Shown: positions 49,244 through 58,659 of the stretch, in pieces
How positions within the stretch are numbered: the stretch's first letter is position 1
How the letters are laid out: every line of letters begins with the position of its first letter
Source of the DNA: Leifsonia sp. 466MF
Lineage (GTDB): Bacteria > Actinomycetota > Actinomycetes > Actinomycetales > Microbacteriaceae
Direction: 5' to 3'
DNA: 64,000 bases
Assembly: GCF_900100265.1 (NCBI RefSeq)
Contig: NZ_LT629696.1
Location: 2,542,001-2,606,000 of the forward strand
Program-made: the position numbers and the translations under genes
The notes under the pieces: generated by a model
What the model saw: the letters and a program-made list of their open reading frames with translations, nothing else
The model's database searches: none
What the model was told of the DNA's origin: nothing

Positions 49244-51169
49244 ATGCCGTCGCAGCCGTCACCGCAGCTGTGGCGGGGGCGCAGCCCGGCCGGAACTCTG
49301 CTCCTGATCGTGGGCCTGGCGGTCGGAATCCCCGTGGCCCTGCTGTTCGGGATGCTGCTCCTGGCTCTCGGTGTGCTCGGCGGTGTCCTCGCGGCGGTCG
49401 GCTGGCTGCTCTCCGTAGCGGCGGCGTGGGTCTGGTACGCGGTGCAGCGCACCCGGCGCATCCCGTATCCCTTCGGCGCACCGCCGCCCACAACCCGACG
49501 TAACAGACGCGTCGCGCTCAGTGGCCTGTACCTGTCGCTCGTGCCGCGGACCGTCGGAGGCGTCGCACGCGTCACCGGGTGGCTGCTCTCGCCGCTCGCT
49601 CTGCTGGTGTCGCTGGTCGGGCTGTTCCTCCCCCGCTGGCGGGCGAAACCCTACTTCGCGGTGTTCACGCTGCCCTCGCTGCTGCGCAAGGTGGTCAACC
49701 TCGGCCGGAGGCGCGGACTGTTGCGTGACGGCCACGACGCGGTGCTGACCGGCTACGACGACTTCCTCGGGCGAGCGTTCCCGCTCATCCGTGACGTCCT
49801 CGACTGGTGGAACGACCCGCTCGCCGGCGACGACTACACACCGACGCCGGGACTGCCCGACGTGCCCGCGGGACTGCTGGGGCTGCCGCTGGGCCCTTCC
49901 CCCGATCCCTTGGGGCAGCCGGGCATCGCTGCCGGAGCCATGCGGCGACGGTCGATCCGCTCATTGCGGGATGTGCTGCTCAGCCAGCGCGAGATCGACG
50001 ACCTCTGCGACCCGGACCTCGACGACCGCGCCGACGTCGCGACCGTACGGATCGTGGAGGTGCCGCCGTCCGGGCATTCCGGCCGGCGCTGGATCGTGCA
50101 GTTCGCGAGCACGAAGTCCTGGCACCCACGGGCCGGCGCGGCGCCCAACGACCTCACGGCGGACCTGCTGATCGGGGCAGGCGACGAGCCGACCGTGGCT
50201 CGCGCGAGCTTGGCGGCGATGCGGGAGGCGGGCATCCGGCTGGGCGAACCCGTGCTGCTGGCCGGGTTCAGCCTGGGCGGGATGGTCGCCGCGCAGATCG
50301 CCGCCTCGGCGGTCGCCGACGGGCTCGACGTCACGCATCTGGTGGTGGCGGGCTCACCGCTCGGGCGGATCGTCGTGCCGCCGACGGTGAGCGTGCTGGC
50401 GCTGGAGCATGTGCTCGATCCGGTTCCGCGGATCGAAGGGCGCGAGAATCCGCTTCGCGGGTCGCTCGGGGCGCCCTTCCTCACGGTGAAGGCGCGGCCG
50501 CCGCTGTCGCTCGGATTCCGGATCGGAGCGCTGCACCAGTCGACCGCCTACGCGGACACGGCGGCGATGGTGGAGGCCGACCCGCCGGATCCGTCGGTCG
50601 CCCTGCTGCTCGCCGGGCTGGCGCCGTTCTTCGGGCCGGGCCAGCGCATCCACGACCGGGCCGCCGTGCGGGCGGGCGGGCTGCCGCCGCGGCCGTCGGT
50701 GCCGTTGTACCTGCACAGCACGGTCGAGGAGGGCATCACGCGCGGGACGCTTCGGCAGACCGTTCGACGGCTGCCGGGCGTGATCGCGGTGGACGTCTAC
50801 CAGTCGCGCAGCGGGTTCGCGACGACGATCCTGTGGAACGCCGACATGCTGGTCCGCGAGCTCGATCCGTGGCTGATCGCCGCCGGACGCACCGCGGTGT
50901 ACCGGGGACTGCTGTCGTTGCTCGCGCGGCGGCGCGCTGTCGGCATCCACCTGCGGCTGCAGGCGCGGTCGACGCCCGGGATCACCTGGGAGGCGACGGT
51001 GCAGCGGCTCTCGGACGGGCGCTGGCGCGAGTCCATCGACATCACGGTCGACGACCGCGCCGATCCGGATGCGGTGCGCCGCCTCTTCCCGGGAGGAACC
51101 GCCCCGGTCGTGGTCGTCCACGCCCCCGACGCGTTCGACCCCATCCTCGACGTCGCCCGCCAGCGCTGA
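49244..51169 (+). CDS. Membrane-anchored alpha/beta-hydrolase-like protein
   Basis: 641 aa. Two or three N-terminal membrane segments (about residues 16-65 and 110-130) are followed by a soluble region (~220-560) with a nucleophile elbow LLAGFSLGGMVAAQIA (GxSxG at ~345). STKSWHP and a late VYQSRSGFATTILWNADM also occur. A triad is plausible but the acid and His are not placed with confidence. It resembles esterase/lipase-like proteins of actinobacteria. It is read divergently from the polysaccharide pair and ends beside a family-1 palindrome. Function unknown. Confidence 0.65.
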   Translation: MPSQPSPQLWRGRSPAGTLLLIVGLAVGIPVALLFGMLLLALGVLGGVLAAVGWLLSVAAAWVWYAVQRTRRIPYPFGAPPPTTRRNRRVALSGLYLSLVPRTVGGVARVTGWLLSPLALLVSLVGLFLPRWRAKPYFAVFTLPSLLRKVVNLGRRRGLLRDGHDAVLTGYDDFLGRAFPLIRDVLDWWNDPLAGDDYTPTPGLPDVPAGLLGLPLGPSPDPLGQPGIAAGAMRRRSIRSLRDVLLSQREIDDLCDPDLDDRADVATVRIVEVPPSGHSGRRWIVQFASTKSWHPRAGAAPNDLTADLLIGAGDEPTVARASLAAMREAGIRLGEPVLLAGFSLGGMVAAQIAASAVADGLDVTHLVVAGSPLGRIVVPPTVSVLALEHVLDPVPRIEGRENPLRGSLGAPFLTVKARPPLSLGFRIGALHQSTAYADTAAMVEADPPDPSVALLLAGLAPFFGPGQRIHDRAAVRAGGLPPRPSVPLYLHSTVEEGITRGTLRQTVRRLPGVIAVDVYQSRSGFATTILWNADMLVRELDPWLIAAGRTAVYRGLLSLLARRRAVGIHLRLQARSTPGITWEATVQRLSDGRWRESIDITVDDRADPDAVRRLFPGGTAPVVVVHAPDAFDPILDVARQR

Positions 51170-51208
51170 CGTCGCCCCTCCGCGCCGCCACTCCGCCCCA
51201 CAGCCCCA

Positions 51209-51273
51209 ACGTCGAGTCCGCACAAACTGCACGCCGCGGGGCGGTTTTGTGTGCAGTTTTTGCGTACTCGACG
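51209..51273. repeat. Family-1 palindromic repeat, copy c
   Basis: ACGTCGAGTCCGCACAAACTGCAC (51209-51232, given here by its ends ACGTCGAGTCCG and CTGCAC) pairs with 51251-51273. It keeps the outer GTCGAGTCCGC arm of the copies near 1 kb and 1.8 kb and lies between two convergent gene ends. Confidence 0.75.
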
Positions 51274-51287
51274 GCGGGTGGGAGGGG

Positions 51288-52793
51288 TCAGCGCTTGCGC
51301 TTCTCGCGGACGCGCATGTTGAGGACGATCGGGGTGCCCTCGAAGCCGTAGACCTCGCGGAGGCGGCGGATGATGTACCGCCGGTAGCCCGGGTCGAGGA
51401 ACCCGGTCGTGAACACCACGAATGTCGGCGGGCGGCTCGTCGCCTGCGTGCCGAAGAGGATGCGCGGCTGCTTGCCGCCACGGACCGGGTGCGGATGCGC
51501 GGCCGTGAGCTCGGCGAGGAACGCGTTGAACTTGCCGGTCGGGATGCGGGTGTCCCACGACTCGAGCGCGAGCTCCAGCGCAGGGACGAGCTTCTCGAGG
51601 TGGCGCCCGGTGCGCGCGGAGATGTTGACCCGCGGCGCCCAGGAGACGTGCGCCAGATCCTGCTCGATCTCCCGCTCCAGGTACCGGCGACGGTCGTCGT
51701 CGAGGAGATCCCACTTGTTGAACGCGAGCACGAGCGCGCGGCCCGACTCGAGCACGAGGTCGATGATCCGGACGTCCTGCTCGCTGATCGGCTCGCTCAC
51801 ATCGAGCACGACCACGGCGACCTCCGCCTTCTCCAGCGCGGTGGATGTGCGCAGCGACGCGTAGAAGTCGGCGCCCTGCTGCAGGTGCACGCGGCGGCGG
51901 ATTCCGGCGGTGTCGACGAACCGCCAGATGCGGCCGCCGAGCTCGACCTGCTCGTCCACCGGGTCGCGCGTTGTGCCCGCGAGCTCGTTGACGACGACGC
52001 GCTCCTCCCCCGCGGCCTTGTTGAGCAACGACGACTTGCCGACGTTCGGCCGACCCAGGATCGCGACGCGGCGCGGGCCCCCGACCTCCTGCTTAGCGAC
52101 CGCAGAGACCTCCGGCAGCGCTTTCAGGAGCTCGTCCAGCAGGTCCGCGACACCGCGGCCGTGCAGGGCGGAGACGGGATGCGGCTCGCCGAGGCCGAGC
52201 GACCACAGTTCGGTCGCATACGGCTCCTGGCGTGCGTCGTCGACCTTGTTCGCGGCGAGGAAGACAGGCTTCTTGGTCTTGCGGAGCAGCCGGACGACGT
52301 GCTCGTCGGTCGAGGTCGCGCCGACCGTCGCATCCACGACGAAGAGCACCGCATCTGCGAGGTCGATGGCGACCTCCGCCTGCGCGGCGACCGAGGCGTC
52401 GATCCCGCGGGCGTCGGGCTCCCAGCCGCCGGTGTCCACCAGGGTGAACCGGCGACCGTTCCACTCCGCCTGGTACGAGACGCGGTCGCGCGTCACACCC
52501 GGAGTGTCCTCGACGACCGCCTCGCGGCGGCCGAGGATGCGGTTGACGAGCGCGGACTTGCCGACGTTCGGCCGCCCCACGATCGCGAGCACCGGCAGTG
52601 CCGGCAGGTAGGTGATGCCGTCGACGTCCTCGCCGGCGACCTCGAGGATGTCGAGGTCGCTCTCGTCGAGCTCGTACTCCTCGAGACCGCTGCGCAGCGC
52701 GTTTGCACGCTGGACGGCGAGTTCCTCGTCGAGCTCGGAAAGCCGGGTGACGAGGTCGTCGTCGCCGGTCGGCTCGTTTTCGATGTCAGACAT
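51288..52793 (-). CDS. der: Ribosome-associated GTPase Der (EngA)
   Basis: 501 aa. Two tandem GTPase domains: the first P-loop [12 protein letters not shown] at about residue 74, the second [12 protein letters not shown] at about residue 247, each followed by DTPG/DTAG and NKxD (NKVD, NKWD) motifs. The C-terminal KH-like domain (~410-501) ends in a basic MRVREKRKR tail. It matures the 50S ribosomal subunit. The N-terminal 60 residues are an acidic extension typical of actinobacterial Der. It overlaps cmk by 8 bp. Confidence 0.96.
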   Translation of the reverse strand: MSDIENEPTGDDDLVTRLSELDEELAVQRANALRSGLEEYELDESDLDILEVAGEDVDGITYLPALPVLAIVGRPNVGKSALVNRILGRREAVVEDTPGVTRDRVSYQAEWNGRRFTLVDTGGWEPDARGIDASVAAQAEVAIDLADAVLFVVDATVGATSTDEHVVRLLRKTKKPVFLAANKVDDARQEPYATELWSLGLGEPHPVSALHGRGVADLLDELLKALPEVSAVAKQEVGGPRRVAILGRPNVGKSSLLNKAAGEERVVVNELAGTTRDPVDEQVELGGRIWRFVDTAGIRRRVHLQQGADFYASLRTSTALEKAEVAVVVLDVSEPISEQDVRIIDLVLESGRALVLAFNKWDLLDDDRRRYLEREIEQDLAHVSWAPRVNISARTGRHLEKLVPALELALESWDTRIPTGKFNAFLAELTAAHPHPVRGGKQPRILFGTQATSRPPTFVVFTTGFLDPGYRRYIIRRLREVYGFEGTPIVLNMRVREKRKR

Positions 52794-53457
52794 GTGCTGC
52801 TTTCTGTACGACCTGGATGACCGCGTCGACGGTCTGGTCGAAGTCGAGGTCGGTGGAGTCGACGGTGGTCACACCGTCCGCGGCGTTCATGAAGTCGACG
52901 ACACGGGCGTCGGCCTCGTCGCGTCTCCGAAGTGCCTCGCCGACGTGGGCGGCGGAATGGCCGGCCAGCTCGGCGGAACGCCTGGCCATTCTAACGGCTT
53001 CGTCGGCGGTCAGCAGGATGCGCACCGGCGCATCCGGGCAGACGACTGTCGTGATGTCGCGACCCTCGACCACGATCCCGTCGCGGTCGGTCGTGCGGAT
53101 GATGTGCCGGAACAGCCCGGTGAGGAACTCGCGCACCTCGGGGACCCGCGCGATCGCGCTGACGACGGCGGTCACTTCCGGCGTCCGGATGGCCTCGGTC
53201 ACGTCGGAGTCGCCGACGAACACGTGGTACGTGTCGGGGTCGGTGCCGATCCGGTAGTCGAAGTCGGGAAGGGAGTCGATCACCGCCGCGCCGTCCGTCG
53301 GGTCGACCTGCCGCTCCACGACGTACCAGCTGAGCGCACGGTAGGCGGCGCCGGTGTCGAGGTAGGCCCAGCCGAGCCGCTTGGCGGCCGCCTTGCTCAC
53401 GCTCGACTTGCCGCTGCCGGCCGGTCCGTCGACCGCGACCACGATCGTCTCGGTCAT
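52786..53457 (-). CDS. cmk: Cytidylate kinase
   Basis: 223 aa. P-loop GPAGSGKS at residues 11-18, substrate-site motifs [10 protein letters not shown] and [11 protein letters not shown], and the lid region RRSAELAG. It phosphorylates CMP/dCMP with ATP. The ATG overlaps the tyrA stop by 4 bp and its end overlaps der by 8 bp; cmk-der adjacency is common in actinobacteria. Confidence 0.95.
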   Translation of the reverse strand: MTETIVVAVDGPAGSGKSSVSKAAAKRLGWAYLDTGAAYRALSWYVVERQVDPTDGAAVIDSLPDFDYRIGTDPDTYHVFVGDSDVTEAIRTPEVTAVVSAIARVPEVREFLTGLFRHIIRTTDRDGIVVEGRDITTVVCPDAPVRILLTADEAVRMARRSAELAGHSAAHVGEALRRRDEADARVVDFMNAADGVTTVDSTDLDFDQTVDAVIQVVQKAAHV

Positions 53458-54542
53458 CCGGTGATCCTCCATCCACGTTCGGTCAGGTCTTCGACGGTGC
53501 GGTGCAGCACCTCGGGCAGCACCGCGATATCGGCGAGGCCGAAGGCCGCGCCGGGCGAGTGCTCCAGGCGCAGGTCCTCCATGTTCACGCCGAGTTCGCC
53601 GAGCTCGTGCAGCAGGCGCGCAAGTTCGCCCGGGCGGTCCTCCACCATCACCACGAAGCGCGAATATTTCCGGTCCTGGCCGTGCTTGCCCGGGAGCCGG
53701 GACACCCCGATGTTGCCGCCCGCGATCTCCTCCGCGATGGTGCGGCGGGCTCCCGCGGCGTCGACGTCGCCGAGGGCGATGAGTACGCGGTCGAGGTCGT
53801 CGCGGTAGGCGCGGAGGATCTCGACGATGGCGGGCGCGTTCGCCCCGAGGATCTGGACCCACAGTTCCGGCTCGCTCGCGGCGATGCGCGTGACGTCGCG
53901 GACGCCCTGCCCCGCGAGGGCGAGGGCTGTGTCCGGTGAGTCCGCCAGGCGCTTCGCCATGAGAGAGGAGACGAGCTGGGGCGCGTGCGAGACGAGAGCG
54001 ACGGCGGCGTCGTGCTCGGCCGCATCCATCTCGACCGGGGTGGCGCCGAGGTCGAGGATCAGCGCCTCCACCAGGCTCACGGCCGGTCGCGGGTTCTCAG
54101 GGCGCGCGGCGACGACCCAGGGCCGGCCGATGAACAGATCGGCGCGCGCCGACGAGGGCCCTCCGCGTTCCCTCCCGGCGAGCGGGTGGCCCCCGACGTA
54201 GCGGGCGAGGTCGACCCCGGCATCCTGCAGTTCGGCGAGCGGAGCGACCTTCACACTGGCGACATCGGTGACGATGGCATCGGGATGCGCGGCCAGCTCT
54301 TCCGCCACGACCTTCCCGGTGAGGTCCGGCGGCACGGCGACCACGATGAGCGCGGGCTCCGCTCCCCCGTCGTCGAGCCGACCCGCCCCATAGTCCGCCG
54401 CCAGCCGCAGGTGCGCGGGCGACGCGTCGGCGAGCAGCACGTCGACGCCCCGGGCGCGCAGCCCGAGTCCGACGGATGCGCCGAGCAGCCCCGCGCCGAC
54501 GACGCGGACGGGGCCGGAGAGGCGGGCGGAGATCTCAGTCAC
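53454..54542 (-). CDS. tyrA: Prephenate dehydrogenase with ACT domain
   Basis: 362 aa, GTG start. The Rossmann motif [19 protein letters not shown] (residue ~14 on; GxGxxG = GAGLLG) binds [15 protein letters not shown] near residue 117 is the prephenate-site loop with the catalytic His. Residues ~285-362 form an ACT-like domain ([21 protein letters not shown]) that usually gives tyrosine feedback control. It makes 4-hydroxyphenylpyruvate for tyrosine synthesis. First of the tyrA-cmk-der run. Confidence 0.92.
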   Translation of the reverse strand: MTEISARLSGPVRVVGAGLLGASVGLGLRARGVDVLLADASPAHLRLAADYGAGRLDDGGAEPALIVVAVPPDLTGKVVAEELAAHPDAIVTDVASVKVAPLAELQDAGVDLARYVGGHPLAGRERGGPSSARADLFIGRPWVVAARPENPRPAVSLVEALILDLGATPVEMDAAEHDAAVALVSHAPQLVSSLMAKRLADSPDTALALAGQGVRDVTRIAASEPELWVQILGANAPAIVEILRAYRDDLDRVLIALGDVDAAGARRTIAEEIAGGNIGVSRLPGKHGQDRKYSRFVVMVEDRPGELARLLHELGELGVNMEDLRLEHSPGAAFGLADIAVLPEVLHRTVEDLTERGWRITG

Positions 54543-54624
54543 CCGTCCACCTTAGCCAGCGCGTGCCGCCCGTTTTCACACTCGACCGGTCTCGGAGGAG
54601 GCTCCGTCGATATCCGTCACGGAT

Positions 54625-54790
54625 CCCCTCCGTTTTCGGCGTGCGCCCGGCGCGGCGCGGGAGAAGTCCTCCGTTCGCCACAGCTGAGGTGAGTACGCGC
54701 AAACGGAGGAGTCCGGGGCCGACACGCCGGCGCGCGACCACGAACGGAGGTCGTTGCGGCGCGCACGCGCCGAACCTCCTCCGTTCGCGC
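54625..54790. repeat. Family-4 repeat cluster, second locus
   Basis: Five copies of CCTCCGTTT(T)CG or its complement in mixed orientation, in the 277-bp gap between rluB and tyrA. The same motif fills the gap at 19402-19783. No gene is seen in this gap. Confidence 0.8.
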
Positions 54791-54819
54791 CGAGGCTGCC
54801 GCGATGAGCCGGAGAGCGC

Positions 54820-55572
54820 TCAGCGGTTCTCGCGCGAGATGGTGAGCAGCCGACCGAGTTCCGCCTTCGTGAGGTCGCGCAGCTGGCCGGACTTCAGCGT
54901 GCCGAGGTGCAGCGGGCCGAACTGCCGGCGAACGAGCTCGACGACCGGGTGCCCGACCTCCGCGAGCATCCGCCGGACGATCCGGTTGCGGCCCGAGTGC
55001 AGGGTGATCTCGACGAGCGAGTCGTCGCCGCGCGGGTTCGACTGCAGCAGTTTGGCTTTGTCGGCGGCGATCGGTCCGTCCTCCAGCTCGACGCCCTTCG
55101 TCAGCCGTCCGATGGTCTGCGGTGTGACGACGCCGCGCACGCGAGCGATGTAGGTCTTCGTCACCCCGAACGACGGATGCGCGAGCACGTGCGCCAGCTC
55201 GCCGTCGTTGGTGAGGATGAGCAGCCCGGAGGTCTCCGCATCCAGCCGGCCGACGTTGAACAGCCGCTCCGGGTAGTCCGCCGTGAAACGCGACAGGTCG
55301 GGCCGGCCCTGCTCGTCGCGCATCGAACTCACAACGCCCACCGGCTTGTTGAGCATCACGTAGCGGCGGGAGGTGTCGAGCTGGACGGCCGTGCCGTCCA
55401 CCGCCACCTGATCCACCTCCGGGTCGACTCGCGTTCCGAGTTCGCGGACAACCTTCCCGTTGACCGTCACGCGGCCCGCCACGATCATGTCCTCCGACAC
55501 CCGGCGCGAGGCCACACCGGCGGCCGCCATCACTTTCTGCAGGCGCTCGCCCTGCATCGACTCAGCGGACAT
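54820..55572 (-). CDS. rluB: 23S rRNA pseudouridine synthase RluB type
   Basis: 250 aa from the ATG at 55572, overlapping scpB by 11 bp. An S4 RNA-binding domain lies at residues ~7-55 (LQKVMAAAGVASRRVSED). The catalytic motif FNVGRLDAETSGLLIL puts the nucleophile at Asp111. Late motifs TLHSGRNRIVRRML and VRRQFGPL match the RluB/RluE/RluF branch. It isomerises a uridine in 23S rRNA. A second ATG at 55557 is a less likely start. It is in the scpA-scpB-rluB order conserved in many Gram-positive bacteria. Confidence 0.92.
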   Translation of the reverse strand: MSAESMQGERLQKVMAAAGVASRRVSEDMIVAGRVTVNGKVVRELGTRVDPEVDQVAVDGTAVQLDTSRRYVMLNKPVGVVSSMRDEQGRPDLSRFTADYPERLFNVGRLDAETSGLLILTNDGELAHVLAHPSFGVTKTYIARVRGVVTPQTIGRLTKGVELEDGPIAADKAKLLQSNPRGDDSLVEITLHSGRNRIVRRMLAEVGHPVVELVRRQFGPLHLGTLKSGQLRDLTKAELGRLLTISRENR

Positions 55573-56200
55573 CGCCCTCGAACCCGTCCGCGCCATCCGC
55601 GAGCAACGGAGAGATCTTGGGCAGCTCGTCGATCGAGTTGATGCCCAGCTGGCTGAGCAGCAGATCGGTGGTGCCGTAGTTGATCGCGCCGGTCTCGCTG
55701 TCGGTGAACAGCTCGGTGATCAGGCCACGGCCCAGCAGCGTCCGCACCACGGAGTCCACGTTGACGGCTCGAATGGATGCGATGGCGCCGCGGCTGATCG
55801 GCTGCTTGTACGCGATCACCGCAAGGGTCTCCAGTGCCGCCTGCGAGAGCTTGGTCGGGTTCTGCTGCAGCACGTAGTCGGCCACGACGTGGTCGAACTC
55901 CTCGCGGACGTAGATGCGCCATCCCCCGCCCACCTCGCGCAGCTCGAAGCCGCGGCGGACATCGCCGCCCTCGCCGTCGAAGTCGGCGACGATCGTGGCG
56001 AGCGCCGCCCGGACACGCTTCACCGGCGCTCCGACGGCCGTAGCCAGCGTGACCACACTCATCGGCTCGTCCGCGACCATCAGGATCGCCTCGAGGGCGC
56101 GCTCGATCTGCGCGTCCTCGACCGGCGCGGGCACTTCCGTGGTGTCGGTCACCTCGGTCGTCTCGGTCGCGTCCGCGACGTCCGTGTTCTCAACCGTCAT
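55562..56200 (-). CDS. scpB: Chromosome segregation and condensation protein ScpB
   Basis: 212 aa. An acidic Thr/Glu/Val-rich N-terminal tail (~30 residues) precedes two winged-helix domains: QIERALEAILMVADEPMSV and LSQAALETLAVIAYKQPISR are the family signatures, and NYGTTDLLLSQLGI closes the second. ScpB dimers bridge ScpA in the SMC condensin complex. It overlaps scpA by 11 bp and rluB by 11 bp. Confidence 0.94.
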   Translation of the reverse strand: MTVENTDVADATETTEVTDTTEVPAPVEDAQIERALEAILMVADEPMSVVTLATAVGAPVKRVRAALATIVADFDGEGGDVRRGFELREVGGGWRIYVREEFDHVVADYVLQQNPTKLSQAALETLAVIAYKQPISRGAIASIRAVNVDSVVRTLLGRGLITELFTDSETGAINYGTTDLLLSQLGINSIDELPKISPLLADGADGFEGDVR

Positions 56201-57041
56201 AGTCGGCTCCCAGATTCGACAGGTTCTCTTCTGACCAGTGCTCGGCGGTCCACCTCAGCGTGAGCTCGCCGAGTGGCTCCAGCTGCTCGAAGGCGATCGC
56301 CGCCCGCCGGTACAGCTCGAGCACGGCAAGGAAGCGTGCGACGACGACGCCCTTCTGCTCGGCGCCGGCCACCAGCTGCCGGAAGCTCATCGGCTCGCCG
56401 TGGCGCAGCATCCCGACGACCACGGCGGCCTGCTCACGGATGCTGACGAGCGGCGCGTGCAGGTGGTCGAGCCCGACGACGGGGACCTCGCGCGGCGTCA
56501 TAGCCAGGGTAGCGAGGGCCGCGAAGTCGTCGAGGCTGAGCGTCCAGACGAGCTCAGGCGTGCGCTGGCGGAACTTGTCCTCCAGACGCACCAGCCGGGC
56601 ATGACGGGCGCCCTCGGCCTCCAACCGCTGCGCGAACCATGCGGACGCCTCTTTGAAAGCGCGGTACTGCAGTAGCCGCGCGAAGAGGAGGTCGCGGGCC
56701 TCGAGCAGGGCGACGTCCTCCGCATCCACCAGCTCGCCCTGGGGCAGCAGACCGGCCACCTTCAGGTCGAGCAGGGTCGCCGCGACCAGCAGGAACTCGC
56801 TGGCCTCGTCGAGGCTCTCGTCGGTGTCGAGCTGGCGGAGGTAGGCGATGAACTCGTCCGTCACCCGGCTCAGCGAGATCTCCGTGATGTCGAGCTCGTG
56901 CTTGGTGATCAGCGAGAGCAGCAGGTCGAACGGGCCCTCGAAGTCGCCGAGGGAGACACGGAAACCGGACGACTCCTCGGCGGGAAGGGTCGCCGCCGGT
57001 TCGGTCGTCCCCGGTTCGCTCGTATCAGGCGACGGCGCCAC
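56190..57041 (-). CDS. scpA: Chromosome segregation and condensation protein ScpA
   Basis: 283 aa, GTG start overlapping the parA gene by 17 bp. FRVSLGDFEGPFDLLLSLI at residue ~27 is the kleisin N-terminal signature (EGPFDLLL), and ELDITEISLSRVTDEFIAYL follows. The C-terminal winged helix (FLAVLELYRRAAIAFEQ) binds the SMC head. An N-terminal Pro/Thr/Glu extension of ~25 residues is extra. Part of condensin with ScpB and SMC. Confidence 0.94.
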   Translation of the reverse strand: MAPSPDTSEPGTTEPAATLPAEESSGFRVSLGDFEGPFDLLLSLITKHELDITEISLSRVTDEFIAYLRQLDTDESLDEASEFLLVAATLLDLKVAGLLPQGELVDAEDVALLEARDLLFARLLQYRAFKEASAWFAQRLEAEGARHARLVRLEDKFRQRTPELVWTLSLDDFAALATLAMTPREVPVVGLDHLHAPLVSIREQAAVVVGMLRHGEPMSFRQLVAGAEQKGVVVARFLAVLELYRRAAIAFEQLEPLGELTLRWTAEHWSEENLSNLGADYDG

Positions 57042-57924
57042 GGAACACCAGTTCCCGCGCCAGCTGGCGGTACGCCTCCGCCGCCTGGTGCTCGGGCGCG
57101 AACTGCGTGATCGGGGTGGCCGCGACCGACGCGTCCGGGAACTTCACCGTGCGCGAGATGACCGTCTCGAGCACGCGGTCGCCGAAGGCATCGACGACGC
57201 GCTCCAGCACCTCGCGCGAGTGCAGCGTGCGCGAGTCGTACATGGTGGCGAGGATGCCGTCCAGCTCGATCGCGGGGTTCAGCCGCTCGCGCACCTTGTC
57301 GATCGTCTCGATGAGCAGGGCGACGCCGCGGAGGGCGAAGTACTCGCACTCGAGCGGAATGAGCACGCCGTGGCTGGCGGTGAGCGCGTTGACGGTCAGG
57401 ATGCCGAGCGACGGCTGGCAGTCGACCAGGATCACGTCGTAGTCGTTGGCGACCTTGCGCAGTACGCCGGCGAGGATCTGCTCGCGGGCGACCTCGTTGA
57501 CGAGGTGCACCTCGGCCGCGGAAAGGTCGATGTTGGCGGGGATGATGTCGAGCCCGGGCGTCGACGTCGTCTGGATCGCTCCCTGCACGTCCGCGTTGCG
57601 GTTCAGCAGCAGGTCGTAGATGGTCGTCGCGTCGTGCGTGTGGGCGCCGAGGCCGGCGGACAGCGCACCCTGCGGGTCGAAGTCGACCGCGAGGACGCGA
57701 CGGCCGTACTCGGCGAGGGAAGCGCCGAGGTTGATGCTGGTCGTCGTCTTGCCGACGCCGCCCTTCTGGTTGCAGAGGGCGATGATCTTCGCCGGACCGT
57801 GCTGCTTCAGCGGAGCGGGCACCGGAAACGCACGCTGCGGACGGCCGGTGGGTCCGGGCTTCGTGGCGATGGATGCGACATCCATGCCCGGCAGCTCGGT
57901 CTCGACCTCGTCGTTGCGCGTCAC
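57025..57924 (-). CDS. parA: ParA-family chromosome-partitioning ATPase
   Basis: 299 aa from the GTG at 57924 (GAGGAACACC upstream); ATG starts further in are possible. The deviant Walker A KGGVGKT is at residues 54-60, Walker A' VDFDPQGALSAGLG and Walker B VILVDCQPSLG follow. An N-terminal basic tail of ~40 residues precedes the ATPase domain. In actinobacteria a ParA linked to scpAB and xerD is common, besides the parAB of the origin. No parB gene or parS site was seen nearby. It positions chromosome or condensin complexes by nucleoid-bound ATP cycling. Confidence 0.9.
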   Translation of the reverse strand: MTRNDEVETELPGMDVASIATKPGPTGRPQRAFPVPAPLKQHGPAKIIALCNQKGGVGKTTTSINLGASLAEYGRRVLAVDFDPQGALSAGLGAHTHDATTIYDLLLNRNADVQGAIQTTSTPGLDIIPANIDLSAAEVHLVNEVAREQILAGVLRKVANDYDVILVDCQPSLGILTVNALTASHGVLIPLECEYFALRGVALLIETIDKVRERLNPAIELDGILATMYDSRTLHSREVLERVVDAFGDRVLETVISRTVKFPDASVAATPITQFAPEHQAAEAYRQLARELVFRGAVA

Positions 57925-58030
57925 CTGGGTGTTCCTCGTCCCTCTCGTGGCCGGTCTTTCAAGGGGACAGTCTATCCGCGCCGTGCCCCGCTTGCGGGGC
58001 GCGCGCCCGGCGGTTCGGTACGCTGGCGGC

Positions 58031-58558
58031 GTGCAGCCGATGCCGTCCGCCCTCGAGACCCCGCGCCTGCGTCTGCGCCCGCGCGATGGGCGCGATGCCG
58101 AGTGGAACCTCGCACTGCTCGCCGAGCATCCCCTCGGCCGGGCTCCGGGCTCGGTGGAGGACGAGCGGGAGCGCCTGGATGCGCAGCACCGGCGGTTCAA
58201 GGAATCCGGCTTCGGCCTGTATGCGATCGAGCTCGCCTCGACGGGTGAGGCGGTCGGGTACTGCGGGCTCGTGGTCGGGCGGGCCAGCGCATCCCAGCCG
58301 GAGATCGCCTACGAGCTGCTGCGGGGCCATGTCGGGCACGGCTACGCGACCGAGGCCGCGGCTGCCGTCGCGGACGCGGCGTTCGACGCGGGGTTCCCGA
58401 CCCTGTGGGCGACGGTGGCGACGTGGAACGCGCCCTCGTTCGGTGTGCTCGCGAAGCTCGGCTTCGCCGGGACGCGCCGCGCCGGCGGGGACGCACGCTC
58501 CGTGTTCGTGTGGCTGCGCTGCCGGGCCCCGCGCCGCCGGCATCGCACGGCTCCGTAG
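58031..58558 (+). CDS. GNAT-family N-acetyltransferase (RimJ/RimL type)
   Basis: 175 aa from the GTG at 58031, with an ATG at 58040 as the alternative. LETPRLRLRPR is the typical start of RimJ/RimL-like acetyltransferases, YELLRGHVGHGYATEAAAAV is motif A with the acetyl-CoA loop GHVGHGYA, and NAPSFGVLAKLGFA is the C-terminal motif. It acetylates an unknown amine or protein N-terminus. It is the only plus-strand gene inside the otherwise minus-strand housekeeping block, between xerD and parA. Confidence 0.87.
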   Translation: MQPMPSALETPRLRLRPRDGRDAEWNLALLAEHPLGRAPGSVEDERERLDAQHRRFKESGFGLYAIELASTGEAVGYCGLVVGRASASQPEIAYELLRGHVGHGYATEAAAAVADAAFDAGFPTLWATVATWNAPSFGVLAKLGFAGTRRAGGDARSVFVWLRCRAPRRRHRTAP

Positions 58559-58560
58559 GC

Positions 58561-58623
58561 GAAGATTTGCGCCAAATCGCGGTTATCGCAGCGCCAAAAC
58601 CGCTATTTGCGCCAAATCTCGCG
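58561..58623. repeat. Family-2 palindrome pair, second locus
   Basis: GATTTGCGCCAAATCGCG at 58564 and the same core at 58604 (CTATTTGCGCCAAATC), between the convergent GNAT and xerD ends. It matches the cluster at 4703-5139, 53 kb away. Confidence 0.8.
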
Positions 58624-58659
58624 ACTCCCGACTGCGGGACGGAGGGCGGCTCGCAGGGT

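Noticed and set aside
57025..57924. Main chromosomal parAB locus with parS sites
   Set aside because: No parB gene and no TGTTTCACGTGAAACA-like site is seen; the link with scpAB and xerD fits the second, non-origin ParA of actinobacteria.
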